Below, one piece after another: positions 1 through 7,457 of a DNA stretch of 13,946 bases. Positions within the stretch are counted from its first letter, which is position 1; every line of letters begins with the position of its first letter. A model generated the notes under the pieces. The model was not told the origin of the DNA, ran no database searches, and saw nothing but the letters and a program-made list of their open reading frames with translations. This stretch comes from an uncultured beta proteobacterium (GTDB taxonomy: Bacteria; Pseudomonadota; Gammaproteobacteria; Burkholderiales; Burkholderiaceae_C), in NCBI GenBank assembly GCA_903920405.1, contig CAIXMC010000236.1, positions 1 through 13,946 on the forward strand, written 5' to 3'. Both the position numbers and the translations under genes were made by a program.

Positions 1-183
1 AAAGTGATGTGGTGCAATACAAAAACCAAATCCCCCCTAACCCCCCTTTTTCAAAGGGGGGACAAATACAGCGCTTTGCCCAAATAGGCTAACCATTCTC
101 ATTCCCCCCTTTGAAAAAGGGGGGGGTTAGGGGGGATTTGGATGTCGCACCCAAGCAAAGCCACATCACTTTGAAACGCACCC
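1..183. repeat. MITE-like element with terminal inverted repeats, left end cut by window edge
   Basis: AAAGTGATGTGG at 1-12 is the exact reverse complement of CCACATCACTTT at 161-172, and the right end continues to GAAACGCACCC at 183. The same terminal sequence recurs at both ends of the element at 948-1169, so the outer left terminus probably lies about 11 bases before the window. The element ends 18 bases before the rfbC stop codon. No reading frame inside looks coding, so it would have to be moved by an enzyme encoded elsewhere, if it is mobile. The family is not one I can name. Confidence 0.6.
26..141. repeat. Paired C-run/G-run hairpins in inverted orientation (BIME-like)
   Basis: The arm at 26-62 is repeated as its reverse complement at 103-141, identical except for two extra G in the right arm; the loop is about 40 bases. 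Each arm is itself a hairpin: CCCCCCTTT/AAAGGGGGG with a three-base loop (41-49 with 53-61; 104-112 with 116-124). Similar runs (CCCCCCTAACCCCCC followed by TTTTTCAAAGGGGGG) are, as I recall, dispersed in many bacterial genomes. It lies downstream of rfbC on the minus strand and could act as a transcription barrier for it. The long G runs on the plus strand could also favour G-rich secondary structures. Confidence 0.75.
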
Positions 184-201
184 GTGCCAGTCAGGGAGGT
201 G

Positions 202-753
202 TCAGGCAAAGCCGGGGACTTGATCGAGTGGCAAGGCGATGGCATCTTTGGCGGCCAAAAGCGGAGCACTGTCAAGAGGCCACTGTACGCCAACAGTAGG
301 GTCACTCCAAAGCAGACTGCGTTCATGCTCAGGATACCAGTAGTCTGTCGTTTTGTATAAAAACTCGGCACTGTCACTCAAGACCAAAAAGCCGTGTGCA
401 AAGCCGGGAGGTATCCACAATTGCTGTTTGTTGTCAGCCGACAAGACCACGCCCATCCATCGTCCAAAATTTGCCGAACTCAGGCGCATATCGACTGCCA
501 CATCAAACACCGCGCCCTGACTGACACGCACCAGTTTGCCCTGTGGGTGTTCAATTTGGTAGTGCAGTCCACGCAACACGCCACGCGCTGATTTGCTGTG
601 GTTGTCTTGCACAAAGGGTTGCGTGATGCCAGTGGCTTCAATGAAGTCACGCTCATTGAAACTTTCAAAAAAGAAGCCTCGTGAATCTCCAAAAACCTTG
701 GGTTCAAGGATAAAAACATCAGGCAATACGGTGGGTGTGACGGTGTAAGACAT
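202..753 (-). CDS. rfbC: dTDP-4-dehydrorhamnose 3,5-epimerase
   Basis: This 183-residue cytoplasmic cupin enzyme epimerises C3 and C5 of dTDP-4-keto-6-deoxy-glucose, the third step towards dTDP-L-rhamnose for surface polysaccharide. The length matches the family (about 180-185). Seen in the sequence: PKVFGDSRGFFFESFN near the start (18-33), the signature VQDNHSKS (48-55), RGLHYQ carrying the expected catalytic His64, LWIPPGFAHGFLVLSD (112-127), YKTTDYW (133-139) with the active-site tyrosine region, and KD at 169-170, the likely partner aspartate. The ATG at 753 fits the family N-terminus, although no clear ribosome binding site precedes it. Rhamnose genes usually form an rfbBDAC cluster; here nothing related lies upstream, so rfbC is either alone or first in a run continuing beyond the window. 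On the upstream side TTGACA (812-817) and TTGACG (788-793), read on the minus strand, are -35-like but lack convincing -10 partners. Confidence 0.95.
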   Translation of the reverse strand: MSYTVTPTVLPDVFILEPKVFGDSRGFFFESFNERDFIEATGITQPFVQDNHSKSARGVLRGLHYQIEHPQGKLVRVSQGAVFDVAVDMRLSSANFGRWMGVVLSADNKQQLWIPPGFAHGFLVLSDSAEFLYKTTDYWYPEHERSLLWSDPTVGVQWPLDSAPLLAAKDAIALPLDQVPGFA

Positions 754-947
754 AAGTTTATTAGGAATGAAAGCGAAATCTGAATATCGTCAATTCAGCA
801 GCAAAGGCGAATGTCAAGCCTATGTGCGAAAGGGATTCATGGGTTTTGTAGCTGACAGGTTTTTCAATCGGTGCGGTTGATACGTTCAGCTTTTACATTG
901 AGAATTATCTGCCAGAATGTTGGTGACATCGTCGTCCGAGTCACCAC

Positions 948-1169
948 GGGTGCGATTCAAAGTAGCTTGTAGCAGCGGCTTCTACAGTAGGCAAGATGCC
1001 CGCGCTCCCAGATGTGAGTTTTTTTGTATAACAAATTGGCCTCTAGCCCCCGTCCTGCTTGCGTAGTTAGCTATTTTTTTTGATAGTAAAAATGGGCGAA
1101 CATATTCGCCAAGCTCGTCTCTGTGTATGCGGCCAAGTTGGCTGCTCCACATCACTCTGAATCGCACCC
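948..1169. repeat. MITE-like element, second copy of the GGGTGCG-ended family
   Basis: The left end GGGTGCGATTCAAAGT (948-963) is the inverse of the right end ACTCTGAATCGCACCC (1154-1169) with one mismatch. The right end also matches the right end of the first element (161-183) at 21 of 23 positions. An imperfect direct repeat, CCGAGTCACCAC (936-947) and CCGACAGTCACCAC (1171-1184), flanks it and resembles a target duplication. Inside are a short palindrome with one mismatch (969-985), a GCAAGATGCCCGCGCTCCCA stretch of repeat-like character, and the separate repeat at 1032-1087. No coding frame was recognised. The rest of the gap (754-947) contains only weak promoter-like hexamers for rfbC. 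Confidence 0.55.
1032..1087 (-). repeat. Comamonadaceae-type intergenic repeat
   Basis: On the minus strand this reads ACTAT-(8)-ATAGC, then a GC-rich middle, then GGGGGCTAGAGGCCAATTTG. I remember closely similar sequences (ATAGCT ... CTAGAGGCCAATTT, often with a GCGCTT core) as frequent intergenic repeats in Rhodoferax, Polaromonas and relatives; this is recollection, not a search. It lies inside the larger element 948-1169. A decayed version with the same spacing is present at 11333-11387. Confidence 0.5.
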
Positions 1170-1234
1170 CCCGACAGTCACCACTGCCCACCTTGGACAA
1201 TGACCTGTGTTATCTCTCCAGCGACAATACAGCC

Positions 1235-1858
1235 ATGCCTTTGATTTTTGCAATTCATCCTGACAATCCGCAGCCCCGGCTGCTGCAACAAGCCATTGCC
1301 ATGCTTGACAAGGGTGAAGTGCTGGCAGTTCCCACGGACTCTTGCTATGCGCTGGTTTGCCATATTGATGACAAGGCCGCTGCTGACAAGCTCAGACGCA
1401 TTCGTGGCATCAACGACAAACACCATCTGACGCTTTTGTGTCGCAATTTATCAGAACTGGCCAACTATGCACGCGTCGATAACCAGCAATACCGTCGCAT
1501 CAAGGCCGCAACACCAGGTCCCTACACCTTTATTCTGGAAGCCAGCAAGGAAGTACCGCGCCGACTAAGCCACCCCTCACGCAAAACCATTGGCTTGCGT
1601 GTACCGGCACATCAAGTCTTGCAATCCCTGCTCGCCTTGCATGGCAACCCACTTTTGGCCAGCACCCTGATTGCGTCTGGTGAAAACCTTCCACTCAATG
1701 ACGCTGATGAGATTCGCGAACGCTTTCGGGGACGTTTTGCCGCCATTGTTGATTCGGGTGCCTGTGTGCGCGAGCCAACCACCGTGGTGGATCTCACTGA
1801 CAGTTGCCCCCTTATCATCCGTGAAGGCTGCGGTTCGCTGGCATTGCTGGGCTTGTAG
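1235..1858 (+). CDS. yciO: YciO-type member of the Sua5/YciO/YrdC (TsaC) family
   Basis: The 207-residue product matches E. coli YciO (206 residues) from start to end, not merely the YrdC fold: IHPDNPQPRLLQQAI at 6-20, VPTDSCYAL, IRGINDKHHLTLLCRNLSELANY, TPGPYTFILEASKEVPRRL, RKTIGLRVP, PTTVVDLTD and REGCGS. Family members bind ATP and in Sua5/TsaC make threonylcarbamoyl-AMP for tRNA t6A modification; YciO itself has an uncertain role, and the KGRP-type loop of TsaC is replaced here by NDKHHLTL. The frame is open up to an ATG at 1127, but the extra 36 residues fall largely inside the repeat element and are not family-like, so the ATG at 1235 is chosen; no strong ribosome binding site is visible. 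It is often annotated as L-threonylcarbamoyladenylate synthase. The M50 protease and trpS that I would expect next are displaced by the restriction gene. Confidence 0.92.
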   Translation: MPLIFAIHPDNPQPRLLQQAIAMLDKGEVLAVPTDSCYALVCHIDDKAAADKLRRIRGINDKHHLTLLCRNLSELANYARVDNQQYRRIKAATPGPYTFILEASKEVPRRLSHPSRKTIGLRVPAHQVLQSLLALHGNPLLASTLIASGENLPLNDADEIRERFRGRFAAIVDSGACVREPTTVVDLTDSCPLIIREGCGSLALLGL

Positions 1859-1900
1859 ATGTGCAAGAGTACCCTCGACTTGGCCAAATCGTCGTTTATT

Positions 1901-1920
1901 ACCAAAAAATTGGTTATTTT
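1901..1920 (+). terminator. Possible weak terminator after yciO
   Basis: ACCAA/TTGGT (1901-1905 with 1910-1914) can form a five-pair stem with an AAAA loop, followed by TATTTT. The stem is short and AT-rich, so termination efficiency is doubtful. The same bases overlap the proposed -35 of the next gene. Confidence 0.25.
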
Positions 1921-1938
1921 AATAAAAGATTGTAATAA
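1910..1938 (+). promoter_or_regulatory. Candidate promoter of the restriction-modification gene
   Basis: TTGGTT (1910-1915), a 17-base spacer and TAATAA (1933-1938) form an approximate sigma-70 arrangement in an AT-rich stretch that contrasts with the flanking DNA. The position would give a transcript starting near 1945, just before the ribosome binding site AAGGA (1954-1958). That suggests the gene is transcribed on its own. The matches to consensus are partial. Confidence 0.35.
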
Positions 1939-1965
1939 ATTTGGATGAATAAAAAGGACAAATCA

Positions 1966-4900
1966 ATGTTAAAGATAATAGATTCGATCCATCAAATAAA
2001 ATCCACTCAGCCAGGTCAAGAAAGGAATATGTATCCTGATGTGTTGGTTCTTTTTACCGCATTGGGACATTCAAGAAGAAATATCAAAATTGACACTGCC
2101 AGTGACACTGCATCAGGCATTCCCGATCTTTATATTCTGGCCCAAACTGGCATATCACAGCTTGGTGAATGGTTGGTTTGCGAAGTCAAAGATGAACACG
2201 ATGCCTTTTCCTCTCCTGCAAAACGAGAGCGTATCTTTTCCGAGAAGGCAAAATATGTTTCGATAGACACGTCATATTTTGTCATGATTGATCCAACCTG
2301 TATGGTTATTAGACCAGTCGTCTTGCGCTCACAAAAGGTTTTTGATGTGAGTAAAGACATCGAAATACGATGGGATGATGTTATCTCAAAAGGTGCGGAT
2401 TGGTTTTATCAAAAGACGATTTTAATTCATGCAGAAAATTCAGGCTATTCAGCATCTCTTAAATCGTTTAGAGAAGGATGCCATGAATATATTGCAATCA
2501 TTGATCTTCATGTCAATGACCCCACTGCACCGCAACATACCAAAAAGCGTTACGAGTATGTTAGAAAAGACTTTTATGAAGCCATTCACAAATCAACACA
2601 AATGCTTCAAGATTCATGTGTTATTGCACTGGAACGGTTGAAGCCAGAAATCGAAGCGTGTCAACAAGAGTTACAAGCTTTCTCTGATTCTTATTCTGGT
2701 TATGAATTATCAGTCAACCCTTTTTTACTGAAAGGCAAAGTCATGAGTGCAGAAACTGCCAAAGCGCATGACAAGCACGTTAGCAAAATTAGGACCATGA
2801 TTGGCGTTAATCCATCGGTCGGCAAACTGGCAGTTTCATGGCTGCCTGAATTCATGAAGCGTGTCGGTAAGGTTGTTTATAACAAACAAGACCTGACCTA
2901 CGAGTTATTCGCAACAGAAACAGCCAACATGATTTTGGCTCGTGTTTTATTGTTACGCTTTTTTGAAGATCATGGTTTTTTTGGCGATAAACGATACATC
3001 TGTAATGGTGGCGTTCAAGCATTCCAAAATATGCGTGAATATTTTGATTTGTCTTACACCAAGCTGCTGAAAGACGTGTACGACAAGGCTAGAAGCATTT
3101 ACTTCAATGTGTTCGATGAAATGGAGCTTGATTGGATATTTGGTTCTAACGATGAACAGCTTTCTACTGCCATTGAGTTATCGCTGATGTATCTTTCACG
3201 CTTTAACTTTAAAACGGTCAAAGGTGATGTATTAACGGGTATTTATGACCGTTTTATGTCTGGAAGCAAGCGTAAGCGAATGGGTGAGTATTTCACCCCG
3301 CCCTCAGTTGCTCGCTACATGATCGACAGACTAGGTATTAAAGCAGACAGTAAAACACTTGACCCGTCTTGTGGCTCAGGTACATTCCCCATTGAGGTAT
3401 TTGAAAAGACAGCAGGCGAGTTAATCTCTAACGGTTTTGGTGACTATGCGTTAGCGCAAAAAGCCTTATCAAACATAGCGGGTAATGATTTAAACCCATT
3501 CTCTGCAATGCTGACGCAAATCCAGCTCTTGTGGCATTTATTACCACTCAAGGATGAATTAAAATCCAATGGATTCCCCCATATCCGCATTTCAGAAAAA
3601 CACAACTCGTTGCTGGCCTACGAAGTGAATGGGTTGTCGTTTGATGCAGGGTATGATTTGTTTTCTGCGATAAATTCAGATCAATATGATTTTGTTGTCG
3701 GTAATCCACCCTACGTCAGACCTGAGAGAAGCGATCAAGAGCTAACTAATTCTCAGGCGGCTTATTACAGTACAGATATTACTGTCGATAAAAACCTATT
3801 TACGCTATTTATTTATCGATCTCTCAAGTCCTGGTGCAAGCCTGATGGTCAGGGCAAGTTGGCGTTCGTGGTTCCTTTATCACTTTGTGACAACAACTCC
3901 AACCAATCACTCAGAAATCTTTTTAAGGTCGGATGTAAATGGCGCATTACAGAGATCGTTGATATGGAAGCCATATCGGATGATGTGTTTGATGCCAGTG
4001 TCAACCCGATTATCTTTATGGCAGATACAAAGCCAGCAACGAAAAATGATAAAGTCTGTATTAGAGTAGCCAGTCATGAATGTGTTGATAGTTTTTTGCG
4101 CATTGATTTATCTAAATCAAGTGAGTCATTTTTCGATTATGAGCAGATTTGGTCTGACGATGGAAGAGTGCTAACAAAAATCACAACTGAACGACTAAAT
4201 ATTATCAATAAAATTAAAGATAATAAAAAATTTTCTGATGTAGCCTATAAGTTTTGGAGGCGGAAAGAAGGCGCTAGAATCGTTGAATGGCAAGAGTGTG
4301 AACCAGAAAACATCTTATCTGGTCATTGGGATACAAGGACGTGCATTACAAGAGGTGCCGTTTTTAGGGGGAGCAAGCCAGTGATTGCCAATGGTTTTGA
4401 TATATTCAAAGGGGAAAATATATCTTCTTGTCTTATTGAGGGTGAGGCGCAAGAAACAAATATTGACATTCAAAATGTAGATGATCCATCCTTGTGGCGA
4501 TTTATTGATGTGATGCCAGATAATACATTCGCTTTTCTTCAAATTTCGATAGGGTTGAATGCCGTAAAATTTAACATGCATGAGAAAGCGTTTCTCGATA
4601 CCACTACCTTGTTTGTTCCTGATAAAGCACATCAAGAATTTCCATTCGATGTATTGGTTCTCAGTCATGTTTATCAGTTTTATTACGCTCTTTACTTGCG
4701 CATGGGTGTTGTGGAAGATTTTTGGAGCCACTTATACCCTACCAATTTGGAAATGTTGCCTTGGTCTGATGGGTTGATGGCGTACCAAGATGAACTCAAT
4801 CAACTCAGACAACCTTTTTTAGACACATGCAAGGCAATTTATAACCGCGCTGAAACCTTAAACGATCAACTTAATGCGTTGGGCATCCTATCCTTTCAAC

Positions 4901-5433
4901 AAGCAGTCATTGAAATGGCTTCTCATGAAGGAATGCCATCCATCCATTGGAACTGTATCGAGGGAGATAAAACCGTTACGATCAATTCTATTGGTATGGA
5001 TGTTCATCAAAACGACAACGGCACTTATCAAATTAGACTGACAGATGACTTATATTCGTGGATAGAAATCAATAGTAAAACGCTTGCTGAACGCCTAAAG
5101 GCCGCGCTGACAGTTCATACTAACAGGGAAATGGGGCGCGTTGACTTATTGCAAATGCCAATTTTGAAGAATGATGTTGATTTGGAAAAGTTCAAGGCTT
5201 TTGTATTGGATTATGATAACGGAAATGCTCTCGGTAAACTTGAAGCCATTATTGACAGGATTGATAAAATTGTTGCGCAAGCGTTTTCTATTGCAGACAA
5301 AGAACTTTTAATGATCCAGGAACAAATGCATTCTGATTCGTTTTTGAAAAACATCAAGCCTTCATTGCCCTATACAAGAAAGAAGAAACGTGGCTTGTTG
5401 ACGGGGCTTAATGAATCAAGCAGATACTTGTAA
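1966..5433 (+). CDS. Single-chain type IIG-like restriction-modification enzyme (Eco57I-class N6-adenine methylase with N-terminal nuclease)
   Basis: The protein is about 1155 residues and seems to combine cutting, methylation and DNA recognition. Numbered from the ATG at 1966: an N-terminal PD-(D/E)xK nuclease with PD at 53-54 and ExK at 73-75; a helical region containing ARVLLLRFFEDHGFF; motif X at about 435-447 (MGEYFTPPS); the S-adenosylmethionine motif DPSCGSGTF at 466-474; the catalytic NPPY at 580-583; then a probable target-recognition region (roughly 730-980) and a basic C-terminus (RKKKRG). The ATG at 1966 has AAGGA seven bases upstream; an in-frame ATG at 1945 has no such site and adds only seven residues. 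The base composition is clearly more AT-rich than both neighbours (long A/T runs near 4200-4240), suggesting transfer. No partner methylase, specificity subunit, BREX or DISARM gene is nearby, so it should act alone, methylating one strand of its site. Specificity cannot be read from the sequence. Family certain, exact type inferred. Confidence 0.88.
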   Translation: MLKIIDSIHQIKSTQPGQERNMYPDVLVLFTALGHSRRNIKIDTASDTASGIPDLYILAQTGISQLGEWLVCEVKDEHDAFSSPAKRERIFSEKAKYVSIDTSYFVMIDPTCMVIRPVVLRSQKVFDVSKDIEIRWDDVISKGADWFYQKTILIHAENSGYSASLKSFREGCHEYIAIIDLHVNDPTAPQHTKKRYEYVRKDFYEAIHKSTQMLQDSCVIALERLKPEIEACQQELQAFSDSYSGYELSVNPFLLKGKVMSAETAKAHDKHVSKIRTMIGVNPSVGKLAVSWLPEFMKRVGKVVYNKQDLTYELFATETANMILARVLLLRFFEDHGFFGDKRYICNGGVQAFQNMREYFDLSYTKLLKDVYDKARSIYFNVFDEMELDWIFGSNDEQLSTAIELSLMYLSRFNFKTVKGDVLTGIYDRFMSGSKRKRMGEYFTPPSVARYMIDRLGIKADSKTLDPSCGSGTFPIEVFEKTAGELISNGFGDYALAQKALSNIAGNDLNPFSAMLTQIQLLWHLLPLKDELKSNGFPHIRISEKHNSLLAYEVNGLSFDAGYDLFSAINSDQYDFVVGNPPYVRPERSDQELTNSQAAYYSTDITVDKNLFTLFIYRSLKSWCKPDGQGKLAFVVPLSLCDNNSNQSLRNLFKVGCKWRITEIVDMEAISDDVFDASVNPIIFMADTKPATKNDKVCIRVASHECVDSFLRIDLSKSSESFFDYEQIWSDDGRVLTKITTERLNIINKIKDNKKFSDVAYKFWRRKEGARIVEWQECEPENILSGHWDTRTCITRGAVFRGSKPVIANGFDIFKGENISSCLIEGEAQETNIDIQNVDDPSLWRFIDVMPDNTFAFLQISIGLNAVKFNMHEKAFLDTTTLFVPDKAHQEFPFDVLVLSHVYQFYYALYLRMGVVEDFWSHLYPTNLEMLPWSDGLMAYQDELNQLRQPFLDTCKAIYNRAETLNDQLNALGILSFQQAVIEMASHEGMPSIHWNCIEGDKTVTINSIGMDVHQNDNGTYQIRLTDDLYSWIEINSKTLAERLKAALTVHTNREMGRVDLLQMPILKNDVDLEKFKAFVLDYDNGNALGKLEAIIDRIDKIVAQAFSIADKELLMIQEQMHSDSFLKNIKPSLPYTRKKKRGLLTGLNESSRYL

Positions 5434-5451
5434 CCCATTGATTAAATTTAC

Positions 5452-6126
5452 ATGATAGACATCGCCCACTTGATTCAAACCATTGCCCTGTATGCCATTC
5501 CTGTGCTGCTGTCCATTACCCTGCATGAAGCAGCGCATGGTTACGCTGCCCGTCATTTTGGCGACAACACGGCCTACCTGGCAGGGCGTATCACGATCAA
5601 CCCATTCAAGCACATTGACCCCATGGGCACGATTCTGATGCCATTGGTTTTGTATCTGGCAACGTCTGGCGCGTTTTTGTTTGGTTACGCCAAGCCGGTG
5701 CCGGTGCGCTTTGACCATTTGCATCACCCCAAGCAGGATATGGTGTGGGTGGCTTTGGCTGGGCCTGTGTCCAATTTTGTTCAGGCGTGGGTGTGGGGTG
5801 TTGTGCTTTATGTGATGATCGGTGTGGGCATCAGCGAACCCTTTTTTATCAAAATGGCGCAGGGTGGCATGTTGGTGAACGTCGTGATGTTTGTGTTTAA
5901 TTTGTTTCCGCTGCCGCCACTTGATGGGGGTCGTATTGTGGTGGGCTTACTGCCCTACAGACAGGCTTTGCTGCTCTCCAGGGTTGAGCCTTGGGGATTT
6001 TTCATTGTCATGGCGCTGGTGATAGCAGGTGTGGTCAGTCACTGGTGGATGCAGCCGCTGATGGGCATCAGCTTCAAGCTGCTCTATGTGTTGCTTGTCC
6101 CCTTGACTGCGTTGACGGGTGGGTGA
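5452..6126 (+). CDS. Site-2 protease family protein (peptidase M50)
   Basis: This 224-residue integral membrane zinc metalloprotease has the zinc-binding HEAAH at 25-29 within the first hydrophobic segment and the third-ligand motif NLFPLPPLDGGR at 150-161 (Asp158). The hydrophobic segments lie around 8-24, 60-75, 95-120, 130-155, 175-195 and 205-220. The length is typical of the small standalone M50 proteins found in many bacteria, which lack a PDZ domain; their substrates are mostly unknown. The gene starts 18 bases after the restriction gene stops, with no clear Shine-Dalgarno, and trpS follows 38 bases downstream, so the two are probably cotranscribed. As I recall, M50 - trpS with a Sua5/YciO gene before them is a common betaproteobacterial arrangement. 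Whether it now depends on the promoter of the inserted restriction gene or on read-through from yciO is not visible. Confidence 0.92.
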   Translation: MIDIAHLIQTIALYAIPVLLSITLHEAAHGYAARHFGDNTAYLAGRITINPFKHIDPMGTILMPLVLYLATSGAFLFGYAKPVPVRFDHLHHPKQDMVWVALAGPVSNFVQAWVWGVVLYVMIGVGISEPFFIKMAQGGMLVNVVMFVFNLFPLPPLDGGRIVVGLLPYRQALLLSRVEPWGFFIVMALVIAGVVSHWWMQPLMGISFKLLYVLLVPLTALTGG

Positions 6127-6164
6127 GTATTTTGGTTTAACAAATGATTGGGATGAGGATTGTG

Positions 6165-7457
6165 ATGAGTATGGAACGTTTTCTGACGGGCATTACCACC
6201 TCGGGCACACCCCATTTGGGCAATTATGTGGGTTCTATTCGCCCCTCGGTTCGTGCCAGCCTGCAAAGCGAAGTGCAGAGTTTTTATTTTCTGGCCGATT
6301 ACCATGCGCTGATTAAAACTGCCGATCCCGCACGCATTCAGCGCTCCACACTGGAAATTGCCGCCAGTTGGCTCAGTTGCGGTCTTGACCCCGAACGTGT
6401 GGTGTTTTACCGCCAGTCTGATATTGTGGAAATTTCTGAACTGGCCTGGTTTTTAAGCTGTGTGGTGGGTAAAGGGGTATTGAACCGCGCCCACGCTTAC
6501 AAGGCTGCTGTGGATAAAAATTGTGCTGCGGGCATGGATGCCGATGCTGACATCAGCGTGGGCCTGTTCATGTACCCCGTGCTGATGGGCGCAGACATTT
6601 TGATGTTTAACGCCCATAAAGTGCCAGTGGGTCGTGACCAGGTGCAGCATATTGAAATGGCACGCGACATGGCCCACAGTTTTAACCACCGCTACGGTTC
6701 ACACTTTATAGAACCCAAAGCCGTGATTGAAGACAATGTGGCCACACTGCCAGGCTTGGATGGCCGAAAAATGAGCAAGAGCTATGACAACATCATTCCC
6801 CTGTTTGCACCCCGTGAACAATTGCAAAAGCTCATTAACGGTATCGTGACAGACTCCAAAACGCCCGGCGAAGCCAAAACGACCGAAGGTTCGGCTTTGT
6901 TCCAGATGTACCAGGCTTTTGCTACACCCTCGCAGACAGCGATTTTCCAACAGGATTTTGCCAATGGGATTGCCTGGAGCGAAGCCAAGCAAAGAGTGTT
7001 TGAACGCATTGATCAGGAAATTGCTCCCATGAGATCCACCTACCTTTCGCTTATTCAAAATCCAGACAGGATTGAAACCATTTTGAAAGCTGGTGCCACC
7101 CAGGCGCGCGCTGTGGCAACACCCTTCATGAATCAATTGCGCCATGCTGTCGGCTTGCGGCCCTTGCAAACTCAAGGCATGGCTGGCACGACCAAAGCGG
7201 GCAAGGCTGCCACCCCGGTCTTCAAACAATACCGTGAAAAAGATGGCAGGTTTTACTTTAAATTGATGAGCGCTCAGGGCAGGATGCTCCTGCAAAGCAC
7301 GGGGTTTGATTCACCACACGACGCAGGGAAAACGATGGCCTTGCTGAGCCAGACCGGTGCAGACGCTCTGGTGGGTTTGTCCAACCATCTGCTGATCAGT
7401 CCTGGCACGTCTGACCATGAGTTGGCCATGGCATTGAAGCAACTTCAGACTTCCTGA
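6165..7457 (+). CDS. trpS: Tryptophanyl-tRNA synthetase with C-terminal extension
   Basis: This cytoplasmic class I synthetase charges tRNA-Trp. Numbered from the ATG at 6165: the HIGH-type motif TPHLGN at 15-20, GADILMFNAHKVPVGRDQVQH in the tryptophan-binding core, and KMSKS at 202-206. The product is 430 residues, about 95 longer than the usual 334. The extra part (about 353-428, starting FKQYREKDGRFYFKL) resembles a DUF1508/YegP domain (GRFYFKL...AQGRMLLQS.GF) joined by a Thr/Ala/Gly-rich linker. Four in-frame ATGs (6144, 6153, 6165, 6171) are possible; GAGGA at 6155-6159, five bases before 6165, favours that one. The last codons and the stop lie inside the inverted repeat starting at 7444, so the repeat has shaped the C-terminus. 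Confidence 0.96.
   Translation: MSMERFLTGITTSGTPHLGNYVGSIRPSVRASLQSEVQSFYFLADYHALIKTADPARIQRSTLEIAASWLSCGLDPERVVFYRQSDIVEISELAWFLSCVVGKGVLNRAHAYKAAVDKNCAAGMDADADISVGLFMYPVLMGADILMFNAHKVPVGRDQVQHIEMARDMAHSFNHRYGSHFIEPKAVIEDNVATLPGLDGRKMSKSYDNIIPLFAPREQLQKLINGIVTDSKTPGEAKTTEGSALFQMYQAFATPSQTAIFQQDFANGIAWSEAKQRVFERIDQEIAPMRSTYLSLIQNPDRIETILKAGATQARAVATPFMNQLRHAVGLRPLQTQGMAGTTKAGKAATPVFKQYREKDGRFYFKLMSAQGRMLLQSTGFDSPHDAGKTMALLSQTGADALVGLSNHLLISPGTSDHELAMALKQLQTS

Noticed and set aside
1-183. CRISPR array
   Set aside because: The repeats are inverted palindromic pairs, not regularly spaced direct repeats, and no cas gene is present.
1127-1234. N-terminal extension of yciO from the ATG at 1127
   Set aside because: The 36 extra residues are encoded mostly by the repeat element, match nothing in the YciO family, and the family start aligns with the ATG at 1235.
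1945-1965. Earlier ATG of the restriction-modification gene
   Set aside because: It has no ribosome binding site, while the ATG at 1966 has AAGGA at seven bases; the choice changes only seven residues.
4315-4731. Open frame on the minus strand inside the restriction gene
   Set aside because: The main frame is conserved and continuous here; the opposite frame is a by-product of base composition.
1966-5433. BREX PglX or DISARM methylase
   Set aside because: The protein size and Eco57I-type methylase would fit, but none of the partner genes of those systems is nearby and an N-terminal nuclease motif is present, which fits a stand-alone type IIG enzyme better.
6699-7295. Long open frame on the minus strand opposite trpS
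   Set aside because: It lies wholly opposite the conserved trpS frame, and its translation shows no recognisable family or plausible start signal.
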